Notes: a model not told the origin generated them from the letters alone. Shown: positions 23,431-34,984, counted from the stretch's first letter. The stretch is 64,000 nucleotides of DNA from Wolfiporia cocos (GCA_029448655.1 JACCLO010000005.1:930001-994000), one strand, 5' to 3'. Program-made: numbers and translations.

Positions 23431-24637
23431 GTAAGCTAATCTAGGCATCATTGGAGTCATATTCCCGGCTAATCATAGACGTGGGAATTACACTACCCAG
23501 ACATTGTCAGACCGATGTTCAGACACACAAGAAGGATAATACTTGATTTAAACCAGGTTGAGGATCAAACTTGGTATGACTCTGCTATATATACATGGAT
23601 CTGTGTATGTAACTATGTATCTCGCATACCTGTAATGGTTATGTGGTGACTAGGTGGTAGATTAAAGCTAGTAGACTTCATTAGACCTTTGTCAGGGGTT
23701 TCTGTGGTTTAGAACATGTGTGGTATGGCTGGGGATCTGCAATGTATCTATTGATCCCTGAATTGTGATTAGGTTAAAGTTATATGAATGCTTTCTGGTA
23801 TGTATGGGTGATTCTGATGTCCTCAGGAATACTTCTGTGAAGTGTAAATATATGGAGAAGTGAACTTTAAGTCTGTGTGGCTTTTGACTCTATATATTTC
23901 TGTGCTGATCAGGAATTTGTTGAACCTTATGTTAATTGTTGCCTTGTGGTAGCCTTGTGGTACTGAGATTATAAGAATGTTTCCTAGGGCTTCTGGTGTG
24001 CTTTGATATCAATGTGGGATTGTTATATGATTTGGGTAGGACTGGTTTGTCTTAGGATTGAACCACATGAGGTATGAACCAAATGGGAATCTGTTATAAC
24101 TGGTTTTAAAATTTTAAAATCCTGACAGACATGCTGTGATCAAAACCTCATGAGATTAGCTGTATGTAGAGCCCTGGTCTCATAATGAATCCACTTGCAT
24201 GTAACAAGTATAAAGGGACTTCAGTCACTATGTACCTAATCTGCAAAGTGCCTTCCAAGCTGGCACTGCACTGTTTCAAACTAGGTTAAACCACAGATTA
24301 ACTCATGGATCTAAGAACATCAACTTGCTACTGTGAAAATCAAGATATGAATTGGCCAAACTGACACAAATTTACTTGCCATGGTAACATCCCAAAGGGG
24401 CCCCCTAGTGTCACAGATTTATTCGTGCACCCTTCCCTCTTGGTCTATTGACCTCCATACTTGTGTGTTAGGCATATTATCATAGGCGCTACTGCCTCCC
24501 AAAAGTTAGCAGATCACATGACCTCAATTTAGTAAGTCACATGATCCACTATACTCTCAGATTAGATAGTGGCACCAGGTACCATCACAGGTGCCTTGTC
24601 AGGTGACCTTATCTCTCCATTACAAGCCTAGATGTTG
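23431..24637. other. AT-rich repeat-derived sequence left of the LTR array
   Basis: No coding exon seen. It includes the left copy of a dispersed direct repeat (about 23783-24127) and a purine-poor stretch leading into the retroelement. TGTCACAG at 24409 resembles an LTR 5' end, but I could not find a matching end with a target duplication. Confidence 0.5.
23783..24127 (+). repeat. Dispersed direct repeat, left copy
   Basis: Similar in the same orientation to 33358-33756. Shared landmarks are TTGTTGAACCTTATGTT, TTGCCTTGTGGTAGCCTT and a common end ATCCTGACA. The copies differ by many substitutions and small indels, so they are old. They bracket about 9.2 kb of LTR sequence and could be the ends of one decayed large element. 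Confidence 0.6.
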
Positions 24638-25227
24638 TGTCACGGATGAACCCAGGGGGTCACTGTACGTCTCCTCGCCTTAGTTGTATGTGTGGCGCTA
24701 GGCGTACGCCGCACCGCTACGCTAACGCTACTCTCACGTCGCGCCCAGTTACTGTATATCACCTGACCGCTTGGTTAGCGCTGTAGGGTAGCGCGCGCCT
24801 CAGGTACGGACACACTACGGTCACACTAGTTACATCGTTACATAGTAGTTACATGTCATGTGTCCTCTTAGTTAATGCGCGCACAGGCCATTACTTTAGG
24901 GCGGCCATTACTGGCCAACTGCTGATGTATAAGTACGACGGATGAGGACTTACATCCTCATCCTTAAGATTCTCGTCAATGCACGTCAACGTGCCTCTCC
25001 TGCTATACCTGTGTGACTCGCTGGCCCGGGGCCTCTATCTCGTCTGCTAGTCTGTGAGCCAGCGCCTTCGACGTCTGGGGACCTCAGGTGGCTGGGCACC
25101 TTCGGGATGGACCTATGAGTTCATCTGGGGTTGTCCTATGAGTACGCCGGGTGCGTCGACTTGCGCCTACGTAGGCGTGTAGGGATCCCCCTGAGCCCAG
25201 GGGTCGCACAGAGGCAAGTCTGTGACA
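24638..25227. repeat. LTR 1 of the three-LTR array
   Basis: TG...CA-bounded 590 bp repeat with a TATA-like GTATAAGTACG at about 24927 followed by a stem-loop at 24940-24963. It differs from LTR2 and LTR3 at 24693 (T instead of C), the only difference I saw. Confidence 0.9.
24940..24963. promoter_or_regulatory. Conserved LTR stem-loop after the TATA-like box
   Basis: GGATGAGGA pairs with TCCTCATCC across a 6 nt loop. It sits about 10 bp after GTATAAG and recurs at 26240-26263, 27540-27563 and in the older solo LTR at 30315-30338. It probably lies at the 5' end of the element RNA (R region). Confidence 0.6.
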
Positions 25228-25937
25228 TAATCTTAAGGATATCTTACCTCCCCTCCGGCGCGAACTGCGTTGGGGCCGAGGGTTCTCCACATACAGGTAG
25301 CCATGGCAACGCGGCGGGGCAGCCTCTGGTAGAAGCACCAGAGGTCCGTACTTTTACGAGCCCCCACGAAGCGTTAACCCAGGCAAAGCTGCCGTATGGA
25401 GTGAGCAAGCAAGTCCGCCCTCTTTCGAACTCAAGATAGCAGGGATCGACCGGTGTAAGCCGCGTCCGACGCCTTCCGTCTGAGGACCCCGCGGGGTTGT
25501 CTTATGAGTACGGAGGCTAGCGCATCGACGGCCATTATCCCTGGGCGGCAGGCACGACGACAAGAACTTTGACCGGTGGGTATGCGAAGGAACCCGCAAG
25601 GGTCTCCAACCCCACACCGACGGTCTCGAAGGTTAGAGAACAGCACACCACGACCGACTATCGAAAACGACATAAGCGGCATGCGGCAAGCGGAGGTACA
25701 CGGGGACGAAGGGGACCCCATTTAAAAAACAACCCTGTAACCTTTTGGACGAATACCGAACCGATACCGATCCCGCCCAACTCCTCTCCTCCACCGGTGG
25801 ACGGACCACCTGCGCGGGCAGCTCCCCATCCTCCAAAACGTAAGAATGGGCCGCGTACTAAATAAAGACCAGGGATGCGAGGGCCGTAGTTTTCAAGATA
25901 GAACGTCAGGGACGACGCTTTTTGAGAGGGGGGGTAA
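25228..25937. other. Internal segment 1 of the LTR array
   Basis: 710 bp between LTR1 and LTR2. It starts TAATCTTAAGG and ends in the purine tract GAGAGGGGGGGTAA. ORF 25569-25865 (98 codons) is rich in Pro, Arg and Lys. This may be a remnant of the C-terminal part of a gag-pol, but no enzymatic motif is present. Internal segment 2 (26528-27237) appears identical. Confidence 0.7.
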
Positions 25938-26527
25938 TGTCACGGATGAACCCAGGGGGTCACTGTACGTCTCCTCGCCTTAGTTGTATGTGCGGCGCTA
26001 GGCGTACGCCGCACCGCTACGCTAACGCTACTCTCACGTCGCGCCCAGTTACTGTATATCACCTGACCGCTTGGTTAGCGCTGTAGGGTAGCGCGCGCCT
26101 CAGGTACGGACACACTACGGTCACACTAGTTACATCGTTACATAGTAGTTACATGTCATGTGTCCTCTTAGTTAATGCGCGCACAGGCCATTACTTTAGG
26201 GCGGCCATTACTGGCCAACTGCTGATGTATAAGTACGACGGATGAGGACTTACATCCTCATCCTTAAGATTCTCGTCAATGCACGTCAACGTGCCTCTCC
26301 TGCTATACCTGTGTGACTCGCTGGCCCGGGGCCTCTATCTCGTCTGCTAGTCTGTGAGCCAGCGCCTTCGACGTCTGGGGACCTCAGGTGGCTGGGCACC
26401 TTCGGGATGGACCTATGAGTTCATCTGGGGTTGTCCTATGAGTACGCCGGGTGCGTCGACTTGCGCCTACGTAGGCGTGTAGGGATCCCCCTGAGCCCAG
26501 GGGTCGCACAGAGGCAAGTCTGTGACA
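25938..26527. repeat. LTR 2 of the three-LTR array
   Basis: Shared middle LTR, acting as 3' LTR of the left unit and 5' LTR of the right unit. No difference from LTR3 was noticed on reading. Confidence 0.9.
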
Positions 26528-27237
26528 TAATCTTAAGGATATCTTACCTCCCCTCCGGCGCGAACTGCGTTGGGGCCGAGGGTTCTCCACATACAGGTAG
26601 CCATGGCAACGCGGCGGGGCAGCCTCTGGTAGAAGCACCAGAGGTCCGTACTTTTACGAGCCCCCACGAAGCGTTAACCCAGGCAAAGCTGCCGTATGGA
26701 GTGAGCAAGCAAGTCCGCCCTCTTTCGAACTCAAGATAGCAGGGATCGACCGGTGTAAGCCGCGTCCGACGCCTTCCGTCTGAGGACCCCGCGGGGTTGT
26801 CTTATGAGTACGGAGGCTAGCGCATCGACGGCCATTATCCCTGGGCGGCAGGCACGACGACAAGAACTTTGACCGGTGGGTATGCGAAGGAACCCGCAAG
26901 GGTCTCCAACCCCACACCGACGGTCTCGAAGGTTAGAGAACAGCACACCACGACCGACTATCGAAAACGACATAAGCGGCATGCGGCAAGCGGAGGTACA
27001 CGGGGACGAAGGGGACCCCATTTAAAAAACAACCCTGTAACCTTTTGGACGAATACCGAACCGATACCGATCCCGCCCAACTCCTCTCCTCCACCGGTGG
27101 ACGGACCACCTGCGCGGGCAGCTCCCCATCCTCCAAAACGTAAGAATGGGCCGCGTACTAAATAAAGACCAGGGATGCGAGGGCCGTAGTTTTCAAGATA
27201 GAACGTCAGGGACGACGCTTTTTGAGAGGGGGGGTAA
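26528..27237. other. Internal segment 2 of the LTR array
   Basis: Second 710 bp internal segment, matching the first throughout on reading, with the same ORFs at +1300 offsets. Confidence 0.7.
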
Positions 27238-27827
27238 TGTCACGGATGAACCCAGGGGGTCACTGTACGTCTCCTCGCCTTAGTTGTATGTGCGGCGCTA
27301 GGCGTACGCCGCACCGCTACGCTAACGCTACTCTCACGTCGCGCCCAGTTACTGTATATCACCTGACCGCTTGGTTAGCGCTGTAGGGTAGCGCGCGCCT
27401 CAGGTACGGACACACTACGGTCACACTAGTTACATCGTTACATAGTAGTTACATGTCATGTGTCCTCTTAGTTAATGCGCGCACAGGCCATTACTTTAGG
27501 GCGGCCATTACTGGCCAACTGCTGATGTATAAGTACGACGGATGAGGACTTACATCCTCATCCTTAAGATTCTCGTCAATGCACGTCAACGTGCCTCTCC
27601 TGCTATACCTGTGTGACTCGCTGGCCCGGGGCCTCTATCTCGTCTGCTAGTCTGTGAGCCAGCGCCTTCGACGTCTGGGGACCTCAGGTGGCTGGGCACC
27701 TTCGGGATGGACCTATGAGTTCATCTGGGGTTGTCCTATGAGTACGCCGGGTGCGTCGACTTGCGCCTACGTAGGCGTGTAGGGATCCCCCTGAGCCCAG
27801 GGGTCGCACAGAGGCAAGTCTGTGACA
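27238..27827. repeat. LTR 3 of the three-LTR array
   Basis: Right-most 590 bp LTR, directly followed by the TGTTG target duplication at 27828-27832. Confidence 0.9.
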
Positions 27828-27832
27828 TGTTG

Positions 27833-30014
27833 CTAGGTACCATAACTACATCATTAGTATCATTGGTCTGGCCTTGACTAGACATTGTCATTACTGACAT
27901 CATAGTGACCTCATAGGTCTATTCCTCCATAGATGAGGCCATTAGCACACCATACAGGCTATCTTTAGGGTAGCACCACATTATGATGCTTCATAGCACC
28001 ATTTGGCTTACTTAGCCAACTATGCACAACCACCTTAGTTTAGGGCGTTCTTATCCAGGATTAGTGTACATACTATCTCATGTATAAATACCAGGCGTCT
28101 AGGGCTTGTTCCCCAGACTCAACAATCTAAGTGTTCAACCATGAATGTTAGGGGCATTTCCCTTTTCCTATCCTCCTCCTTTACTGCTTGAGAACCTGCG
28201 CTGCACAGCCAACCATTTAGCTTGGCTCCTGCTCGACTTGGTTTCTAGGTCGTCAACAGGACTTGCACCCTTCAGTATTGGATGTCACAGGATCATGACA
28301 CCTAGGGACCACATCTGCAAGCTGGCACAGGCAAGTAAGACAAGTGTGGGTGTCACAGTTTTCTAGGCATTTACCTTATTTTTCCTGGATTTATACCAAT
28401 TTTCTACAACTTATCTTACAACAAGTCCTATCTAACGTAGTTAGTACACCTAACCACATCCCCATCATTCTTCTCGTATCCATGAGAACCTTCAAGCACA
28501 TTCCATGACAACAGTCATTAGTCCATTGTCAGCGGTCCGACTTATCTAGTAGCGCCCCACTGACTCATACACACATGACCGCTTATGCAGCCTATTCCAT
28601 ATGTTTCTATAACATTCCACACAAGTGCACAGCATTACCGCTGGTGCACACAGACCCCATAGCATTAGGGCAGGCAGTTCTGAGGTAGTGCCCTACATGT
28701 ATATAAGCCGAGACGTCTAAGGCCTAAGTCCTTAGAACTATCAATCTGTTACACGACGCTTTAGCTGATAACTACTGCTTCTCCTGACTACTCGCCTCAT
28801 CAACCTCAGCAACCCTTCAACCGAAGTCGCTAAGAGTGAGTCTTGGGTCAGTGGGAGAGTTGTATAATGGCAGTTGCATGCAGTGAAATGACAAGTAACA
28901 GGGACAAGCCCCAACATACAAATTAGCAAGTCTGAGCTGTAAGGCTCAAATGTCATAGTATATATACATGTATGCTAGTAGTAGAGTATGTACTGCCCTA
29001 AACAGGGCCCGTGTGTAGATAAGTGGCATTACATGACATGCTTATGTAATTCTACAACCGATAGACCTATTAAACATGTAAGTAGGCAGTATATATCCCT
29101 AATCTGTAGGTAACATGACTGGTCAACTGTCAATACACAGTGACACAACTATCTTGTGGGACTCACTGTATATGCCCTGAAGGTTACTTAAGGTGCTTAA
29201 GGCAAGGGGATAAGTGTAGCAGACAGGTATGAGAGGTACAGTTGCTGATGTAAAAGAATAGAACTGAGGTATGTAAGCCTCAGGTCAATGCCTTATATAC
29301 AAGTTGAGAGAGCAACCTAGAAGGAGCTGCTCTAAAGTAAGAGATCTATGTGCTATAATGTGCCAGACGTTGAAGTCTGTTGTACTAATAGACCATGCTT
29401 GCTGGTAATGACTGAGCCAGTAAGGATGTGTGTCAGAGACCATAGGTCCCTATTGATGTGGTGGCAATGTAGATGAGTAAGCATAGTAAGTGTGATGACA
29501 TATACTGGTATCAGGATATGAGTAAAGCTGTGTTCTAAGCTTGTGATAATCCATGGGCCGCTGATGTATTAGCGATGACTAGCATGTTATGTATGCATTG
29601 TTATGCTAAGATGATGTGTAACTGGAGGTTTCCAGATTATTTAGTTAACAGCAGCATGTCAGCTTGTACACATAAGTGTAGGATAACCTTGTAGAAATAC
29701 TGGGAAAATAGGTCAAAATATGAGAAAAATGTCAGATCTGTGACACACAGTAGTGGCCCTAGGGGGTGGCTTTTGCCTGTGGTGAGGTAGATATTTTGTG
29801 ACACAAACCCACAGCCACGAAAGGCACACTAGTGATGTTACGGGTCAAATACCTGTTCATATATTCGAGTGACACAAGCACAACCTCAGACACACACCGG
29901 GGGAAGGGGGGTCGTGTGAAAGCGCCTTTCTGGTCTGGGCATCTAAGGCTGAAATGGCCAAGACAAGTCTGAGGTTCGCTCAAGACTGTCTGGCTATTAT
30001 ATAGCTCTACTACT
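27833..30014. other. Repeat-derived sequence between LTR array and solo LTR
   Basis: About 2.2 kb without a supportable gene. Two promoter-like blocks stand out: TATAAATACCAGGCGTCTAGG at about 28083 and TATATAAGCCGAGACGTCTAAGG at about 28699. They share a TATA plus (G/A)CGTCTA(G/A)GGC arrangement, as in LTR promoters. The rest is low-complexity GTA/TAG-rich sequence. Confidence 0.5.
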
Positions 30015-30574
30015 TGTCACGGATGTGCCCAGGGGGCCACTGTACTTCCCTCGCTATAGGTTCCACATGCGGCGCTAGGCGTACGCCGCGTCTCTGGTCC
30101 TCAGCCACCTCCTCGTGCGTCTCTCTAGTTTGTTGGTCACCTGACTGTTAGGTTAGCGCTGTAGGGTAGCGCGCGCCTCAGGTATCACACGTTATGGTCA
30201 CACAGTTACATGCGTCACTGTAGTTACATATACCATGTGCTCTCTTAGTTACGGCGCACAGGCCATCACTTTAGGGCGGCCATTACTGGCCAGCTACACA
30301 TGTATAAGTACGACGGATGAGGACTTACATCCTCATCCTTGAGATTCTCGTCAATGCACTATTGTGCCTCTCTTATCACTTCCCTGTGCGTGCTCTGGCC
30401 CGAGGGCCCCTCTTGTCTTGCTCGACTGTGTGATATCTCACTATGTCGCCTCTAGGAGTCCCTTCTTAGGGTACAGCCGACAAGGTCACCGCTAGCGCGG
30501 TGTCGCACACGTCTTGTAGGGCGTTAGGGAGTCCCCCTGATGCCAGGGTCGCACAGACGGGTAAGTCTGTGACA
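30015..30574. mobile_element. Solo LTR of the same family as the array
   Basis: 560 bp starting TGTCACGGATG and ending AAGTCTGTGACA. It is flanked by the perfect 5 bp target duplication CTACT at 30010-30014 and 30575-30579. It is clearly related to the array LTRs but diverged, with the TATA/stem-loop core unchanged. No internal region is left, as expected after LTR-LTR recombination. Confidence 0.9.
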
Positions 30575-31249
30575 CTACTGTTTGTACATGTTATGGCGCA
30601 GCCTGTAAGGCGTCAGCGCTGAGGTAAGCTACATGCTACGTGGTAGCCAGTAAGGGCATCGGGGCGTGAGTGCTGGTATGGATAGGGGAGCGCTGGATGG
30701 CTATGGCAACATAGCGGGTTAGGCCCGATCGGTGGTTCTCGTCGATCGGGAGTTTGCTGGTAATGGCAGGGTTCTAAGTCTGTGATTGGGGCGTCTGCTG
30801 TCCAGGTTTCCAAGGACTGGTACTGAGGGGAAGGCACGTGGCGGCCCAGCTTCCCACATGCTGGTACTGAGGGATGATGTCTGCCATGAATGTGGACTGG
30901 CTGGTACGGGCCGTGCATGACGTAGGGTGATCGAGCATGATTGGCTGCAATCGGTACGTAGAGTCCTGTGACTGTTAGGGTTCTCAGTCGTGCAGGTGCT
31001 GCCCCGAGGTCGGTGTTCCTCGTAGACTAGGGCAGCTGGAGTTTAAGGTCTTCCGTGGGCCTTGGTCCGTATAGTACATAAGTCCGTGCCAGTAATGGCG
31101 TGAGTCTATGGCCGGTAATGACCGTGTAGCCGGTAATGGCTGTAGTCCGTGGAGATGGGAGGCATTGGGTTTGGTTGGTTGGGTGGACGTGGTCCTAGCC
31201 GTGAGTCTGGGTGGTCGTGACCTGATGAGGTGTGGTCCAGGTAGCAACT
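30575..31249. other. GC-rich low-complexity stretch
   Basis: Contains degenerate GCCGGTAATGGC-like units around 31090-31145 and two minus-strand Pro/His-rich ORFs (30613-30918 and 30984-31247). Their composition looks like a byproduct of the repeats, so I do not call genes. Confidence 0.45.
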
Positions 31250-31790
31250 GTTACGGATCGAATATCCGTTCAACGCAAAATAACCAAGTCGAGTTACTCA
31301 GCGTATCGAGTAGCGCACTACTCATTGGACTCCTCTGAGTCAGAGCGTCGATATACAAGCTGCAGGCTTGATTGCTCAGGCCTTTGAGAACGAGTATAAG
31401 ATCCTTGAATTCAACAAGGTCGAGCTGAGGGACTCGACCGATATTTACATCAGGTTATATACTGCGATCCGTTAATCGGGGTCATAGTGTCTTTGGTACT
31501 ACTACTATTAAGTCCGTCGGGCTAACGATATAAGTAATAAAGGAGAAGCGTTGCGGTTGAGCGCAACAAGAGGTGAAACATAGAACTACTGTGGTTGGAC
31601 ACAGAATATCAGCTAGAACGAGATGCGGACACGGAGAGTGGGCGTAGGGTTGTTGTACATGAAACGGGGCCTACGGTTGAGCGGAGGCCCCCTAGAAATA
31701 AAGCGCTGGGTACAGCGGTTGAACGCTAAGTCCTCATACACGGTGAGGCGTCAAACGGAATATTCGAGTGTACCTGGTAGAACTGTAACA
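31250..31790. mobile_element. Second-family solo LTR
   Basis: 541 bp with inverted termini TGTTAC and GTAACA. The 5 bp flanks are GCAAC (31245-31249) and GCAAG (31791-31795), a target duplication with one change. An inner segment at about 31385-31465 recurs in diverged form at about 32121-32205. Related in neither end nor core to the TGTCACGG family. Confidence 0.65.
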
Positions 31791-33140
31791 GCAAGGGGTT
31801 GGTCTGGTTAGGTGCTACTGTGCTCATCATAGTTGGTCGGGTCACGTGACTGTTATTGGCTTTTATGTTGGACTGGACGTGTGGTCTGCACGTAGCCACG
31901 TCACTGTATGCAAGGCAAATACTTGTTAGATGCCTTCAAGTCCTAGTTGACGTTCCTAGGAGATCGTTCGATATCCAATACACGTTAGAGGATATAATCT
32001 GTTCAGGGTGCAAGTCGAATATAATATAAGACTTGCCAAAGTCCAAGAAGTCAATGTGCACTTCGAGGACTTAGTCGTTCAGTTGCTCGAGCGAGAAATA
32101 CTGAGCATAGTTTCCTACGTTTGAGAATGAGTATAAGACTTCTTGTTTGTACACCAAGGTCAAGCTGGAGAGCCTCGACAATAAGTACACGAGTTTTATA
32201 TACTACGTTAGGTTTTAGGGGTTGTGACCCAAACTTCCTGCCGCCTAAGTCTAGCGCCGCCTCCTACTGTGGGCGCATAGTCGTCTGCCTAGCCCAACAG
32301 ACTAGTATGCCAAGTTGTCACAGCAGAGGTAAAGGATGAATGAGGGACATGCCCCTATGGTACATTGTTAAGTCTGAGGAGTACACCTCAGACTTGTGAG
32401 TCTTAAGTACATGCAATGCCGCGCACCACTACCTAGATGACTACCCTAAAGCAGCGCCTATGGAATAGTCAAATGGAACGCTTATGTAATACGCTACAAT
32501 ACTATATACTCATTGATACCCGGTGGTAACCTAAGCTCCCTAGTTGAATACAACAGGTCATGTGATACCTGCACGCTATACCTCATGTCACAGAATAAAC
32601 TGTGACAGGTTGAGTCCATCCCAGATGTCACCGTTACTATCTACACTATAGTACCAAACGTTTGATAGGTATGTAGTGATATATCCGAAACAATAGATAG
32701 GAATGATGGCAGTTGAACGCCATCTATCAGCTAATAAATGATAGGTATGAAACGGGGGCAGAGTTGGATCTGCCCTTTATGCTAGTACAACTGGAGATAG
32801 CCCAGTACAGTCACAAGTAGCCAGGGGGGTTGGTTGCACAACAAGTCCCTGTATCGTATTCACCCAATGGTGAGTTCTGCCTGCGTTTGAAAAATCAAAA
32901 TAATCGTAACAAGTTTAACATCTTCCATAACACAAATACAAATGAATCTGCCTCTAAAGACCTGTGATTCCAGTATATTCAGCTTTCTCATGGTGAGTTG
33001 CTCCAGGTCAAGCATGGTAAATCAAGCTACCACAATCATTGATTTCTTTATGCTTGTTGTAGCAGTTAGTTGCCTTGATGATTTGTGGAAATTGTGCGTA
33101 AAATTTGCGTTATATATGTTTTGATTGGTCAAGAGTAACT
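31791..33140. other. Decayed LTR-like and anonymous sequence
   Basis: Includes a diverged partial copy of the 31250 LTR (about 32121-32205), a small hairpin at about 32369-32394 (AAGTCTGAGG with CCTCAGACTT), and otherwise nothing recognisable. The ORFs at 32121 and 32942 are short and lack motifs. Confidence 0.45.
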
Positions 33141-33232
33141 GTTGCCACTATGGCTCAGCTGGCTAATTATGCTGTGATGCTCTTATTCTCATCTGTGCTA
33201 AGGTCCTTGGTTCGAATCCTGGATGTACCATT
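33141..33232 (+). mobile_element. tRNA-derived SINE head
   Basis: An RNA polymerase III A box TGGCTCAGCTGG (33151-33162) and B box GGTTCGAATCC (33209-33219) both match consensus exactly and are correctly ordered. The sequence ends GTACCA. The putative acceptor arms GCCACTA and ATGTACC do not pair and the T stem has a mismatch, so a functional tRNA is unlikely. Class II SINEs have such tRNA-like heads. Confidence 0.6.
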
Positions 33233-33357
33233 TTATTGTCACAGTAGATTAATCTGCCGCAGCTAGCAGATTAATCTGCATGCAAACCTAGCTCGCAACT
33301 GCAATTTCTTAAGCAAAGGGCAGTTGGCAAATTAAGATAATTGACTGAAACTCTATG

Positions 33358-33756
33358 TATGGATGCTTCCTGGAATGTATAGGTGGTTCTGATATTCTCA
33401 GGAATGCTTCTGTGAAGTACAAACTAATGAAAGAAGTGAAACTACTGTGCGGCTTTGACCATATATCTGGTAGATCAGGAGTTTGTTGAACCTTATGTTT
33501 AAATATTGCCTTGTGGTAGCCTTATGGTACTGGAATCATTAGAACGTTTCCTGGGGCTTCTGAGATGCTGCGATATTGATTTGCTTTTTTATTGGAAGCT
33601 CTTCTGGGTTTTCTGTGATAATGGGGTTTATCTTCGGTGTTATTGTTTTGTGGATTTTTTTCGGAGGGTTTAAATAATACTGGATTGTCATTGGGTTGAA
33701 CCGTCTAGATATGGATTGGTTTGAATTTATTATGACTTGTTCTTGAGATCCTGACA
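33358..33756 (+). repeat. Dispersed direct repeat, right copy
   Basis: Right partner of 23783-24127, same orientation, sharing CTTCTGTGAAGT, TTTGTTGAACCTTATGTT and the ATCCTGACA end. Confidence 0.6.
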
Positions 33757-34984
33757 ACGATGGACTAGGTAATGTCACAACACGTAGCCACGACCGTCAG
33801 AACCAAGATGATAGAGCGCTCACTGTGAGTAGGAATTCAACTTGTTTTCGACTACTCATGTTGAGCTCTGGTGAAGCTGACTTCACGGTAGATCGAATGT
33901 ACATACCGAGAATGAGACGCTGTAACATCAACCAGTCTATCAGCTTGACTTGCGGCAGCTTAATATGACGGACCCACTCGGCCAAGATAAGACTTAGGTC
34001 CCGGGTACACATTTTCACCTGCAATCTCGTTGGAAAATATACCAGGGGATCTGTAGATGGCTTAGTCTCCATTCATTTACGGGATGGTTTCGGACATCTA
34101 ACCGTGACGTCTAATAGTGAAATTGCTGTGTCCATCACCCTAGAGCAGATCATAACCTGGTTTTTACGACAATGAGCGGTATATGACACATACCAAAGCA
34201 CGGCCACCTGTATCGTCAAGTAATGGTAGACGACAGAAGGTTGACTATACAAACATACCAGACCTTTCGGCCATAGCTTATCTCGTGCATAATCCTAGAA
34301 GTAATACATTATCTAGGCACAGATACTGTTCCATATAGGCTGGAATAGACGTCCTATATTAGCATAACCTCCCTTCTGTTATGTTACGCACAACATCGCA
34401 AAGGCTAATCTGCATAGTATTGGTCCATACTAGCGGCTGTAGAAGGACCAGGCAGACGCGACGGAATCGGCCATCAGGCCAAACGGGACTTTCGGGCGAG
34501 ATCAAATAGTGGTCGATAGCAGTCCGAGACTCCAAAGGCCTCTTTCAAGATATATTCGCCATTCCCATCCAGATCCAGTGCCGGACAGAATGTCATCCGT
34601 GTTGCAATTATCGACCCCAAGGACTGATATACAATGACAGGTGCTGTTCTGACTGGCCCACACCATATGTTGTTTCTTGATGATGCTGTCATCTGCACCT
34701 CAAACAGCCACATAATCAAGGGTTCAGCCTAGTCGCGCACGAACTGCTGCTGTCAGTATAGACTAGAACTGCTGTGGCACTGCCGTAGAGCGTGGTCTTC
34801 ATCACGTACAATGAACGGAGCGCATTCAAATATTTCAGACCGAGTTGAAAGCACACTGACATCGACGCGAAGGATACTGGTTCTGTGTCCCGCGGAATAT
34901 ACCTCTACTGGATCACTATGACGAGTCGCTCGAGACACGCTATACCTGCTGCCAATCGTGACAGGCGAACATTGCCGCATCAAA
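33757..34984. other. Anonymous sequence with short minus-strand ORFs
   Basis: ORFs 33797-34072 and 34474-34719 (minus, 91 and 81 codons) contain ordinary-looking protein segments such as LILAEWVRHIKLPQVKLIDWL and PALDLDGNGEYILKEAFG. I cannot join them by splicing or assign a family. They may be remnants of one decayed gene. Part of 34753-34983 continues the similarity to the 3' flank of DUF6534-like copy 1. Confidence 0.4.

Larger units (their letters stand above)
24638..27827. mobile_element. Three-LTR tandem retroelement (LTR-int-LTR-int-LTR)
   Basis: Three 590 bp LTRs alternate with two 710 bp internal segments at an exact 1300 bp period; total 3190 bp. LTRs start TGTCACGGATG and end AAGTCTGTGACA. 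The host target duplication TGTTG is present at 24633-24637 and 27828-27832, so the whole array occupies one insertion site. The internal segments encode no reverse transcriptase, integrase or protease; the longest internal ORF is a 98-codon Pro/Arg-rich frame. A purine tract (GAGAGGGGGGG) precedes LTR2 and LTR3, fitting a polypurine tract. It is therefore a short non-autonomous LTR element. The copies are almost identical, so the event is recent. Confidence 0.9.

Noticed and set aside
24638..27827. CRISPR-like or satellite array
   Set aside because: The repeats are 590 bp LTRs with TG...CA ends and a target duplication, and the organism is a eukaryote.
24409..28362. An older LTR (TGTCACAG...TGTCACA) into which the three-LTR array inserted
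   Set aside because: The putative ends lack matching 5 bp flanks (CCTAG versus GTTTT).
31108..31145. GGTAATGGC-type units as a functional tandem repeat
   Set aside because: Only a few degenerate units, without regular period.
30613..31247. Two Pro/His-rich minus-strand ORFs as a gag gene
   Set aside because: Composition follows from GC-rich low-complexity units; no zinc knuckle or other gag feature is visible.
33141..33232. Functional tRNA gene
   Set aside because: A and B boxes are present but the acceptor arms do not pair and the T stem has a mismatch; a SINE head fits better.
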